A stretch of DNA of 64,000 bases from Flavobacterium sp. LC2016-01 (GTDB lineage: Bacteria; Bacteroidota; Bacteroidia; Flavobacteriales; Flavobacteriaceae). Shown piece after piece: positions 33,732-42,878 of the stretch (positions within the stretch are counted from its first letter, which is position 1; the number at the start of each line of letters is the position of its first letter). The stretch lies in assembly GCF_009711135.1 (NCBI RefSeq), contig NZ_WMIC01000004.1, positions 310,001 to 374,000 of the forward strand, given 5' to 3'. The notes under the pieces were generated by a model that worked only from the letters and a program-made list of their open reading frames with translations, had not been told where the DNA came from and did not search any database. Made by a program: the position numbers and the translations under genes.

Positions 33732-36700
33732 TTGAAGTATTTTGTTCTGCATTTTATACTGCTGTTTGGTTTCACTTCGCTGAGTTTTGCGCAGGATAAT
33801 CCAGTGAAATTTCTTGATATTTCCGATGGGTTGTCAAACAATTCGGTGACTACCATTTTTCAGGACAGCGACGGTTATCTTTGGTTCGGAACGTACGATG
33901 GACTAAACCGTTACGATGGTTATAACTTTAAAGTTTTTCGAAATCGAATCAACGATAAAAAATCACTTTCCTTTAATGCCGTTTACAATATCGAAGGCGA
34001 TTCTCAAAAAAACATTTGGGTTGGAGGCGCAAACGGAATCAGTATTTATAATAAATCAACCGCTGCATTTCATCCTGCTGAATATTTTTCATCCAATAAA
34101 AAGAAAATTCTAAACGATATTATTCACCAGATGCGCTCGGTTTCGGGCAATCTGTTTTTAGTTGCTTCACAGAGTTTAGGATTAATCCGTTTTGAAAATG
34201 GTTTATTCGTTGGGAAACAAATTCCGCTTACCGTTTTGGGCAATAAAATCAGCATCAATAATTATGATGCCATTGCCATTCAGGAAGATCAAAAAAATAA
34301 GCATGCTTGGGTTTACGTCCGCAATGTCGGAATCTGCAGTTACAGTTATGAGTCTAAAACTTTAAAGGCGGTTTTCTCAATTTCAAAAGAAGTAAAAGCA
34401 ATGAAATTGGCTTCTGACGGAAATCTCTGGCTAGGAACCGATGAAGGACTTTTTCTGTTCAATACTAAAACAGGACTTTTTTCAGAAAACTATTTTTCAA
34501 ATAAATGCAGTGTTACTGATATTCTTGTCGATAAGAAAAAAGAAATCTGGATTACGACAGACGGCTGTGGTATTTACAAAGTCATTGGAACAAATAAAAA
34601 AGCGATTACTTACAATAGTGTAAATGAAAATCAGCTGGCAAAAAGCAACTCGGTTTGGAGTTTATATGAAGATAAAGACAGCAACAAATGGTTTGGTTCG
34701 CTTCGTGGCGGCATCAGTATGCTGAGCAATACTCCCAAGTATTTTAAAAGCATTCGCTACAATGCTAAAAACCCTGCCGAAAACTTTATTTTATCTTTCT
34801 GCGAAGATGAAAAAAAGAATTTATGGGTAGGAACAGACGGCGCCGGATTAAAATATTGGAACAGAAAAAATAATACGTACAGCAACTACGCCAATAAACT
34901 GTCGAGTCCTTTTATTACCGGAATTATTCGGGATAATAATAACGAAATCTGGCTTTCAACTTGGGCTGGAGGCGTTAATAGAATTAATCCGAAGAATAAT
35001 TCGGTTGCGCAATATGCCTGCTACAATCCGTTTACGAAACAAATTGAAAAAAACATCTGGTTTGTTTACAAAGATTCAAAAGCAAATATTTGGGCCAGCG
35101 CGACAAATGAAGGTTCGCTGTATTTTTTCGATAGAGCAAAAAACAGTTTTGAGCTTTTTGATAAATCGGTAACCAATTTGCAATGTCTGACTGAAACCAG
35201 CGATGGAAAACTTTGGGGCGGAAATTATACCAATTTATTTTCAATCGAAAAAAAATCAAAGAAAATCAGCAAAGTTTCTATTGGAAATCCAATTCGATGT
35301 ATTCACGAAGACAAAGACAAAAACCTTTGGCTGGGAACGCAGGAGGGCGGACTTTTATTATTTGACCGAAAAACAAATACCTTTAAAAGGCTGACAACAG
35401 ATGATGGTTTGCCGTCGAATACCATTTTGAGACTGCTTGAAGATAAAGAAGGAAATCTCTGGATGAGCACGTATAACGGAGTCTGCAGATTTGATAAAAA
35501 GCGAAAAACATTCCGTAATTTTTCTGTAAATGATGGTTTGCAGAGCAATCAGTTTAGTTTTAATGCCGGAATTGAATTATCTGACGGAGAATTTCTTTTT
35601 GGCGGAATCAACGGTTTCAACATCTTTTTTCCTGAAGCAATCAAAGGTTTTAATCAGAAGAATAATTTATTGCTGAGTGACTTTTATGTCAACAATCAAA
35701 GCATAGAAGAAAGCAAAGTGGAAGTTTCAAAAGCAGATTCAGGTAATATCAAAAAGATTAGTCTGGATTATGATCAAACGGCTTTGTCACTAGAATTTGT
35801 GGCAATTGATTACAACAATGCAGATAAAATAAATTACGCTTATTTTTTAGAAGGCTGGGATCAGCAGTGGAATTATGTGGGCCAGGCCCGAAAAGCAAAT
35901 TACTCAAGATTGCCCGAAGGAAATTATACTTTCAAAGTAAAAACGACCAATTTTAAAGGGGGTTGGAACAAAGAAGTAAGTCTTGTTACCATTCAGGTTT
36001 TACCGCCTTGGTACAGAACCTGGTGGGCTTATACGCTGTATTTACTAGCGATTGCGGGCGGACTTTTTGTTTATTCGGATTATCAGAAAAATAAAGAAGC
36101 TTTAAAATATAAAGTCAAAATTGCCGAATTAGAAAGCAAAAAAGAAAAAGAAATTGCCGAGAAACAGTCGTCAATGTTTACGTATATCTCGCATGAGTTC
36201 AGAACGCCGCTTTCGCTGATTATTAATCCGCTGAAAAAAGCCGTTCAGAAAGAACGTGTCGAAAATGGATCTTCAGGAAGTGATTTGGCTATTGCGCATC
36301 GAAATGCCAGACGCTTATTGAGTTTGGTTGATCAGCTTTTGCTTTTTAGAAAAGCAGAAAATGATGCCGATTCATTGCGATTATCACCTATAAATGTCAA
36401 TAAACTCTGCAATGAAGTATATCAATGTTTTGTAAATCAGGCAAAAGATAAAAACATCACTTACAATTTTTCTATTCCGGATAATGAAATTGAAATTATT
36501 GGCGATTATGAAAAAATCGAAATTTCATTGTTCAATTTAATGTCAAATGCATTTAAATACACTCCAATTGGCGGTAAAATTAATCTGAAATTAACGGAAA
36601 CAAATTCGGATGTGGAAATGGAAATTTCAGACAGCGGAGAAGGAATCGACAAAGCAGATATTGAGGTTATATTTGAGAAATTCAAACAAATTAATTCTAA

Positions 36701-37772
36701 AGTTTCTATTGGAACTGGTTTTGGAATTGGTCTTTTTATTGTGAAATATTTTGTTGACAAACACAAAGGCAAAGTAAGCTGCAGCAGTGAAATTGGAAAA
36801 GGAAGTATTTTTAAATTGACATTTTTAAAAGGAAGCAGTCATTTTGAAAACGCCGTTATATCTAATGATGTGCAGCAGAGAAGCCAGCTTTTTGATGAAT
36901 TGAATATTGATGATACTGAAGAGAATATTACCGCTAATAATCAGGTTTCGGAAACTGATTTTCAAACGGTAATGCTCACCGATAAACGAAGTGTTTTGAT
37001 TATTGATGATAATGATGATATCAGAAATTATCTGATCAAATTGTTTTCAGAAAATTACATGGTGTACAGCGCTGAAAATGGGGAAGAAGGCTTAAAACTG
37101 ACCAAAAAACACATGCCTGATCTCGTTATCAGTGATATTACAATGGAACAGATGGATGGTCTTGAGTTGTGCCGAAAAATAAAAGAAAGCAATGATTTGT
37201 CGCATATTCCGGTTATTTTATTAACGGCTTCAAAAAATCCTGAAACACATTTGCAGGGAATCAGCGATGGTGCCGATGATTATATCATGAAACCTTTTGA
37301 TGATGATATTCTTGTGGCCCGCGTCGAATCGCTGTTGCGGAACAGAAGCAATCTCCGTACTTATTTCTTAGACAGTATTACACTAAGAGAGAATACCCAA
37401 AAAGTTCCGGCGGAATATCAGTTTATCTTGAAAAAGTGTATTGATATTGTAGAAGCTAATATTCATAAAAAAGATTTTACGATTAAAACCTTCGCTCAGG
37501 AAATGGGAATGAGCCACAGAACGCTTTATACTAAAATTAAGATTATTTCTGGACAGACTTTAAATGCTTTTATCCGTTCACTTCGAATTCGGAGAGCGGC
37601 AATGTTAATGCTTACTGAAGATATGAATATTGCGCAGGCAAGTGCCGAAGTTGGTTTTGAAGATCCTAAATATTTTAGACAGCAGTTTGTGAAACTTTTT
37701 GGAATGACGCCTTCAGAATATATTAAAAAATATAAGAGCTCTTTTAACTCCGATTTGAATATTATCAGTTAA
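33732..37772 (+). CDS. hybrid two-component system sensor-regulator (HTCS)
   Basis: A one-protein sensor and transcription activator of a polysaccharide utilisation locus. After a signal peptide come about a dozen propeller repeats in the periplasm (such as LWFGTYDGLNRYD and LWLGTQEGGLLLFD), a Y_Y_Y domain, and one membrane helix near residue 777 (residues counted from a TTG at 33693). The kinase core follows, with phospho-acceptor histidine about 834 in SHEFRTP and an ATP-binding NLMSNAFKYTP block. The receiver domain has Asp about 1148 in VISDITME, and an AraC-type helix-turn-helix ends the protein. No ATG fits: TTG at 33732 directly starts a good signal peptide (KYFVLHFILLFGF), while TTG at 33693 adds 13 residues. 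It lies just upstream of the SusCD genes, so it likely senses the released oligosaccharide and activates them. Confidence 0.92.
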   Translation: MKYFVLHFILLFGFTSLSFAQDNPVKFLDISDGLSNNSVTTIFQDSDGYLWFGTYDGLNRYDGYNFKVFRNRINDKKSLSFNAVYNIEGDSQKNIWVGGANGISIYNKSTAAFHPAEYFSSNKKKILNDIIHQMRSVSGNLFLVASQSLGLIRFENGLFVGKQIPLTVLGNKISINNYDAIAIQEDQKNKHAWVYVRNVGICSYSYESKTLKAVFSISKEVKAMKLASDGNLWLGTDEGLFLFNTKTGLFSENYFSNKCSVTDILVDKKKEIWITTDGCGIYKVIGTNKKAITYNSVNENQLAKSNSVWSLYEDKDSNKWFGSLRGGISMLSNTPKYFKSIRYNAKNPAENFILSFCEDEKKNLWVGTDGAGLKYWNRKNNTYSNYANKLSSPFITGIIRDNNNEIWLSTWAGGVNRINPKNNSVAQYACYNPFTKQIEKNIWFVYKDSKANIWASATNEGSLYFFDRAKNSFELFDKSVTNLQCLTETSDGKLWGGNYTNLFSIEKKSKKISKVSIGNPIRCIHEDKDKNLWLGTQEGGLLLFDRKTNTFKRLTTDDGLPSNTILRLLEDKEGNLWMSTYNGVCRFDKKRKTFRNFSVNDGLQSNQFSFNAGIELSDGEFLFGGINGFNIFFPEAIKGFNQKNNLLLSDFYVNNQSIEESKVEVSKADSGNIKKISLDYDQTALSLEFVAIDYNNADKINYAYFLEGWDQQWNYVGQARKANYSRLPEGNYTFKVKTTNFKGGWNKEVSLVTIQVLPPWYRTWWAYTLYLLAIAGGLFVYSDYQKNKEALKYKVKIAELESKKEKEIAEKQSSMFTYISHEFRTPLSLIINPLKKAVQKERVENGSSGSDLAIAHRNARRLLSLVDQLLLFRKAENDADSLRLSPINVNKLCNEVYQCFVNQAKDKNITYNFSIPDNEIEIIGDYEKIEISLFNLMSNAFKYTPIGGKINLKLTETNSDVEMEISDSGEGIDKADIEVIFEKFKQINSKVSIGTGFGIGLFIVKYFVDKHKGKVSCSSEIGKGSIFKLTFLKGSSHFENAVISNDVQQRSQLFDELNIDDTEENITANNQVSETDFQTVMLTDKRSVLIIDDNDDIRNYLIKLFSENYMVYSAENGEEGLKLTKKHMPDLVISDITMEQMDGLELCRKIKESNDLSHIPVILLTASKNPETHLQGISDGADDYIMKPFDDDILVARVESLLRNRSNLRTYFLDSITLRENTQKVPAEYQFILKKCIDIVEANIHKKDFTIKTFAQEMGMSHRTLYTKIKIISGQTLNAFIRSLRIRRAAMLMLTEDMNIAQASAEVGFEDPKYFRQQFVKLFGMTPSEYIKKYKSSFNSDLNIIS

Positions 37773-38259
37773 AAATCATTTATCAGACTTTACATTTTCT
37801 TAAAGACTCAATCGCATTTTGTGGCTGAGGGTACATTTTTTTGAAAAATTTCAAACGTTTTAGTCTTAAAAGAAAGAATATTTCAATGATTGCAGATTAT
37901 GTAAAAATATACCGATATTTTTTAATACTCTGTAAGTTTTAATACAAAATAATACTTAATTACAATTTTGACCTCCTTTTTTTTCCATTTTACCCCTCCT
38001 TAGAAGTGTGTTTTAAACATTTCTTTGCACCTATAGTAATAGTTAAGTTGTATTACTGTGTAAAATTATAAGTGTTATTTTTTTGATAAGTTTTTTATCC
38101 GCTTAAAGAATTGAGCCTTCTTTAAAATGTGATGGTAAGAGTTGGTTTTACGTATTTACTTATCTGGCTCGCGGAAAAAACCGCGGGCCAAAAAAAATAA
38201 AACTTCATTGTTTAAGAGGAAGAAAATAAAAAAAAGAATATTAATCAAACTTTACTAAC
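37773..38259. other. leader region between HTCS and the SusE-like gene
   Basis: About 490 AT-rich bases. A GC-rich hairpin, GGCTCGCGG (38166-38174) with CCGCGGGCC (38181-38189) and an A-only loop, stands out and has no T-run after it, so it is not a plain terminator. The HTCS target site and promoter are probably here but are not identified. Confidence 0.45.
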
Positions 38260-38376
38260 ATGACAAAAACCAAACCACCGATTTTTCATTGTCTGCTTTC
38301 CTTGCCAAAAAAGAAAGCACAATCCAGCTCTTCAAAATTGAGTCTGACTCATTTATTTCAACATTCACTTTACTAA
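38260..38376 (+). CDS. possible 38-residue leader ORF
   Basis: An ATG-initiated frame (MTKTKPPIFHCLLSLPKKKA, then serine- and leucine-rich to HSLY) ends 38 bases before the SusE-like gene. It is basic at the start, then moderately hydrophobic, like a truncated export signal. It could be a leader peptide, a remnant of a TonB-receptor start, or chance. Confidence 0.35.
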   Translation: MTKTKPPIFHCLLSLPKKKAQSSSSKLSLTHLFQHSLY

Positions 38377-38414
38377 TAAAACAAACGAACCGACCTAACC
38401 TTAAAAATTAAGAA

Positions 38415-39812
38415 ATGAAAAAAAATATATTTTTATTTTTTCTTGCCCTTTTTGCCATCTTGTTTACCGGATGTCAAAATAACGAATCAGATTTTGCCCC
38501 ATCTGATAATCCTACAGTAGTAGTGGCGACTAAAGAAATTTATGGCGCGCCAAACAGAAAATTTGAAATTAAAGCGGCTCTTGCAGACGATCTAGGATTA
38601 AAAAGCGTAGAAATTCAAATTCCTGAATTGTCACTTGACAAAGTAATTACGTTTGCTGCAGATCCCTTACTTACTAAATATGATTTGAGTTATTTTTTCG
38701 AAGTTCCTGCTAATAGAGGGACTTCTGAAGCTTTCAAAATAAAACTGACGATTACAGACGTTTCTGGAAATGCTGTAAATGAAGAAATCAATCTTCGTTT
38801 AGACGGAGAATTTGCTGCACCGTCAATTACTATGGTTTCTCCAAAAGAAGGAGCGGTTATTTTATTGTCAACAAGCAATAAAATGCCAGTAAACTTTGTA
38901 GTGAATGATGATTCAGGTATTGATTATGTTCAAGTACAGTGTGCTGCATTAGGAATTAATGAAACTGTTCAGCTAACAGGATCACCTCAGTCTTATACAT
39001 TCAACAAAACCTATACATTGCCAGTAACCGCTGCAGATTATGTTTTGACAATTACAGCTAAAGATAAATTTGCAATCCCGAATACAGGATCATTAAATGT
39101 AAATATTGTGGCTACAAATGAGTATCCGGCAATCTATTTATGTGATCAGCCAAAAGGAACAAATTTGACTACTGATGCTGTTGGTGTGCCAATGTATTTC
39201 CATGAAAAAAGCGGACAGGATTTTGAATTCAAATATTATGCAGATAAAGACAATAAAGAAGTTTATTTCTTAGGTCAGGAATCTGATTTTGCTCCACATT
39301 GCTTTGGTTTAAATACTGCAGGAGAATTAGTTGATGATGTTGCTTCAACACCAATTATTTTACCAACAAAAGGGTATTATAAAATTAAAGTGAATCCGAA
39401 TACTTTAAAATATACAGTTGAGAAATACACGCCAACAAGCAAAGTATGGGCTGATGTTGCTAACGGATTATGGCATGATGACGCTGCTTTAAGAAGACCA
39501 TTTGTAAGTGTTTGCGGTGGCGGAATTAAAGATGCAAACTGGGATACTTGGAATGCATGGGTTATGACTGGACTTCACTTAAGCAATAATTCGGCAAATC
39601 CTTATCAATTAGTTGGTGAATACACTTTAACAGGAACTTTAGAAGCAACTTTTACAGGCCAATGGTGGGATCCTTCTTGGAGATTAATCAAAAACGGAAT
39701 CTGTACAATGACGCCGGGAGAGAATGGAAATGCTAAATATCCGGCAGCTGCAGGAGTTTATAAAGTAGTTCTTGATACCGAGTTAGAAAGAGTATTTATA
39801 ACAAAAAAATAG
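38415..39812 (+). CDS. SusE/F-like surface glycan-binding lipoprotein
   Basis: A predicted outer-membrane lipoprotein (MKKNIFLFFLALFAILFTGC) with tandem immunoglobulin-like beta domains (about 35-125 and 130-225) and a C-terminal region rich in tryptophan and aromatic residues (WADVANGLWHDDAAL, GQWWDPSWRLI) that could bind sugar. This layout fits the SusE/SusF class of surface glycan-binding proteins. It sits 43 bases before susC, whereas such genes normally follow susD. The ligand is unknown but should match the PUL substrate. Confidence 0.75.
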   Translation: MKKNIFLFFLALFAILFTGCQNNESDFAPSDNPTVVVATKEIYGAPNRKFEIKAALADDLGLKSVEIQIPELSLDKVITFAADPLLTKYDLSYFFEVPANRGTSEAFKIKLTITDVSGNAVNEEINLRLDGEFAAPSITMVSPKEGAVILLSTSNKMPVNFVVNDDSGIDYVQVQCAALGINETVQLTGSPQSYTFNKTYTLPVTAADYVLTITAKDKFAIPNTGSLNVNIVATNEYPAIYLCDQPKGTNLTTDAVGVPMYFHEKSGQDFEFKYYADKDNKEVYFLGQESDFAPHCFGLNTAGELVDDVASTPIILPTKGYYKIKVNPNTLKYTVEKYTPTSKVWADVANGLWHDDAALRRPFVSVCGGGIKDANWDTWNAWVMTGLHLSNNSANPYQLVGEYTLTGTLEATFTGQWWDPSWRLIKNGICTMTPGENGNAKYPAAAGVYKVVLDTELERVFITKK

Positions 39813-39855
39813 TTGCGGCTCTTGTTGTGACATTTAATTAATAAAACAGCTTAAT

Positions 39856-42800
39856 ATGAAATTTAAATATATAGGATTTTTTATTGCCCTAATGTGTACT
39901 GCGGTATCATTTGGACAAATAAAAATAACAGGTACTGTTAAAGATAAAGGTGCGGTGCCAATTCCCGGAGTAAATCTACTTGTAAAAGGAACTTCAACCA
40001 CTACATCAACTGATTTTGACGGAAAGTTTACAATCAGTGTTCCAAATAAAAATGCACAGATCGAATTCTCTTTTGTTGGTTTTGCCAATAAAGTAATTTC
40101 TGTTGGAGATAAAACTTCTTTTGATGTTGTCTTAGATGAATCTAGCCAAGCTTTAGATGAAATTGTTGTGGTAGGTTATGCTGCCGTAAAAAAGAGCGAC
40201 GTAACGAGTTCAATTTCTTCAGTAAAAGGAAAAGAACTTCAAACGATGACGGTAGGTAACGTAGCTGAGTCTTTGCAAGGAAAAGTTTCTGGAGTACAGG
40301 TTGTAGGCGCTGGCGGACCTGGAGCACAGCCTAGAGTTTTAATTCGTGGTATTTCTACGGTAAACTTAAGTACAGATCCGCTTTATGTGGTAGATGGAAT
40401 CCCGATGGGAACAAGTATCAACTTTTTGAGCAATAACGAAATTGAATCGATGGAAGTTTTAAAAGATGCTTCTGCGAGTGCAATTTACGGTTCTCGAGCT
40501 TCAAATGGGGTTATCTTGATTACGACTAAAAAAGGAAAAGCGGGTAAAACAAGATTCAACTTTGACATGAGTTCTGGTATGCAATTGATGAATAATCCAT
40601 ACAATATGGCTGATGCCGAAGGTTATGCAACCATGATGAATACGGCAAACAAGAATTCTGGTTATGCTGATTATTTGCCAAACCCTTCTCAATACAAAGG
40701 AAAAACAACAGATTGGTGGGATGCCGGAATTAGAAAAGCAAGCCCTGTAACCAATGCTTCTCTTGGAGTAACTGGAGGTTCTGAAAAACATACTTTCGCA
40801 GTTAGCTTGAACTATTACAACTCTGAATCGATGTATGAAGTTGGAGGATGGGAAAGAATCACAATGAGAATTGCAAACGATTTTAAATTCTCGGATAAAT
40901 TCTCTGCTGGAATTACTTTAAACCCTCGTTATGAAACGTATGGTTCTCCAGGAAACTGGGCTGATTTTGATAAAATTGATCCAATTACGCCAATTTACAA
41001 ACCAGCTGATCAATTGAACGGAACAGAAAACGAATATAGTATTTACGCACGTTCTCCGTCGTATATCTGGAATCCAGTTGCAGCTGTAAAACGTTATGAT
41101 GATTTTACAGATCAGTACAATTTAAACACAAATGGATATTTGCAATATGCGCCAATCAAAGGTTTAGTGATTCGCTCACAGGCTTCGATTGAAGTAGGCG
41201 ATATTGTAAGAAATAAATTCAGCCCAGATTTTGTGATTGATGCGGCACACGAAAAAGCAGAAATCAACAGTGTTGAAAAATGGAACACTACTGATGTTAA
41301 CTGGTCTTGGCAAAATACAATTACCTACACTAAAACATTCGCAGAAAAACATAATGCGTCTTTAATGATAGGTAATACAATGGAAGAATACAACCAAAGT
41401 AAGCTTTGGGGTTACGGAGAAGGAGTTCCAAACAACTCTGATACTATGAGAGAATTAGATGCTGCTACTAAAAACCGTAATAGCAGTGGTAATAAAACAT
41501 CAAATTCTTTGATGTCTTATATTTCTCGTTTTTCTTATAACTATGACGGAAAATATTATTTCACAGGTACTTTCAGACGTGACGGTTCTTCAAAATTCAT
41601 GGAAAACAACAAATGGGCAAATTTCCCTTCTGCATCGGTTTCATGGAGAATTTTGAACGAAGATTTTATGGAATCTGCTAAAGATGTTCTGAGCGATCTT
41701 AGATTTAGAGCGGGATGGGGTAAAGTAGGAAATCAAAATTTACCAAGTGCAGTTTATCAGTCAAACATTGGACAAGGATTTTATCCTATTGGAAGTGATA
41801 TTGCTGATACTTCTTATCCTTCTACAATGGCAAACAAAGACATTAAATGGGAAACAGTTGAAGATGTTTCGTTTGGACTTGATTTCGGATTATGGAAAAA
41901 CAAGCTTTCTGGATCTTTGGAATATTACCAAAAGAAAACAAATGATATGCTTTTCTTAAAACAATTTCCAACTTACAGCGGTTTCCCTGGATATTCTACA
42001 ATGTGGACAAACGTAGGTTCTATGAAATCAAATGGTATTGATTTGTTAGTTTCATTCAAAGATAAAAAAGGAGATTTCTCATACGGTGCTGATGTAACTT
42101 TTACAACTGTAAATGTCAAAATGCTGGATTTATCTGCTGAAGGAGAAAAATTATACGGCTCAAGCAACAGAACTTTAACTGTTGAAGGTAATGAGCCTGG
42201 ATATTTTTATGGATATGTTGCTGATGGATTGTTCCAAAATCAAACAGAATTAAACTCTCATACTGATGAGCACGGAACAAAATTACAGCCTTATGCACAA
42301 GTTGGAGATGTTCGTTTTAAAGATATCAATGGCGATGGAAAAATAGACGACAAAGACAGAACTAAAATTGGTTCTCCTTGGGCTGATTATAATGTGGGTC
42401 TTAATTTGACTTTTGCTTACAAACAATTTGATTTGGTAGCAAATTTCTATTCAAGTATTGGAAATGATTTGGTTAACCAGAATATTTCAGACTTATACAA
42501 TGGTGCAAGTTTGACGAACAAAGTAAGTAACTTATCAGAAATGGCTTGGCACGGAGAAGGAACTTCAAACTCTATTCCGCGTTTGTCTAAAGACGATAAC
42601 AACGAAAACTTTACAAAATTCTCTTCTCTTTATGTTGAAGACGGTTCATATGTACGTATGAAAAACTTACAAGTTGGATTTTCATTTTATAACAAATTTG
42701 GTTTAGATAAATTAAGAATCTCATTGTCTGGACAAAATTTATGGACATGGACAAAGTACACAGGTGTTGATCCTGAAGTAGGTGGAGGAGTTTTAGGATC

Positions 42801-42867
42801 AGGTTTTGGAGGATGGAATTATCCAGTTCAGCCAACAATCTTGATGGGTCTTAATGTAGCATTTTAA
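39856..42867 (+). CDS. susC: SusC/RagA-type TonB-dependent outer-membrane transporter
   Basis: An outer-membrane oligosaccharide importer of 1003 residues. A signal peptide (to about residue 20) leads into a carboxypeptidase-regulatory-like domain (about 22-110, ITGTVKDKGAVPIPGVNLLV), then the TonB-box region LDEIVVVGYAAVKKSD, the plug (VLIRGISTVNLSTDPLYVVDG) and a long beta-barrel ending in PTILMGLNVAF. It pairs with SusD, whose gene starts 11 bases later. It is powered by TonB and probably takes up arabinogalactan-type oligosaccharides released at the surface, judging from the hydrolases downstream. Confidence 0.95.
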   Translation: MKFKYIGFFIALMCTAVSFGQIKITGTVKDKGAVPIPGVNLLVKGTSTTTSTDFDGKFTISVPNKNAQIEFSFVGFANKVISVGDKTSFDVVLDESSQALDEIVVVGYAAVKKSDVTSSISSVKGKELQTMTVGNVAESLQGKVSGVQVVGAGGPGAQPRVLIRGISTVNLSTDPLYVVDGIPMGTSINFLSNNEIESMEVLKDASASAIYGSRASNGVILITTKKGKAGKTRFNFDMSSGMQLMNNPYNMADAEGYATMMNTANKNSGYADYLPNPSQYKGKTTDWWDAGIRKASPVTNASLGVTGGSEKHTFAVSLNYYNSESMYEVGGWERITMRIANDFKFSDKFSAGITLNPRYETYGSPGNWADFDKIDPITPIYKPADQLNGTENEYSIYARSPSYIWNPVAAVKRYDDFTDQYNLNTNGYLQYAPIKGLVIRSQASIEVGDIVRNKFSPDFVIDAAHEKAEINSVEKWNTTDVNWSWQNTITYTKTFAEKHNASLMIGNTMEEYNQSKLWGYGEGVPNNSDTMRELDAATKNRNSSGNKTSNSLMSYISRFSYNYDGKYYFTGTFRRDGSSKFMENNKWANFPSASVSWRILNEDFMESAKDVLSDLRFRAGWGKVGNQNLPSAVYQSNIGQGFYPIGSDIADTSYPSTMANKDIKWETVEDVSFGLDFGLWKNKLSGSLEYYQKKTNDMLFLKQFPTYSGFPGYSTMWTNVGSMKSNGIDLLVSFKDKKGDFSYGADVTFTTVNVKMLDLSAEGEKLYGSSNRTLTVEGNEPGYFYGYVADGLFQNQTELNSHTDEHGTKLQPYAQVGDVRFKDINGDGKIDDKDRTKIGSPWADYNVGLNLTFAYKQFDLVANFYSSIGNDLVNQNISDLYNGASLTNKVSNLSEMAWHGEGTSNSIPRLSKDDNNENFTKFSSLYVEDGSYVRMKNLQVGFSFYNKFGLDKLRISLSGQNLWTWTKYTGVDPEVGGGVLGSGFGGWNYPVQPTILMGLNVAF

Positions 42868-42878
42868 TAAAAACGATC

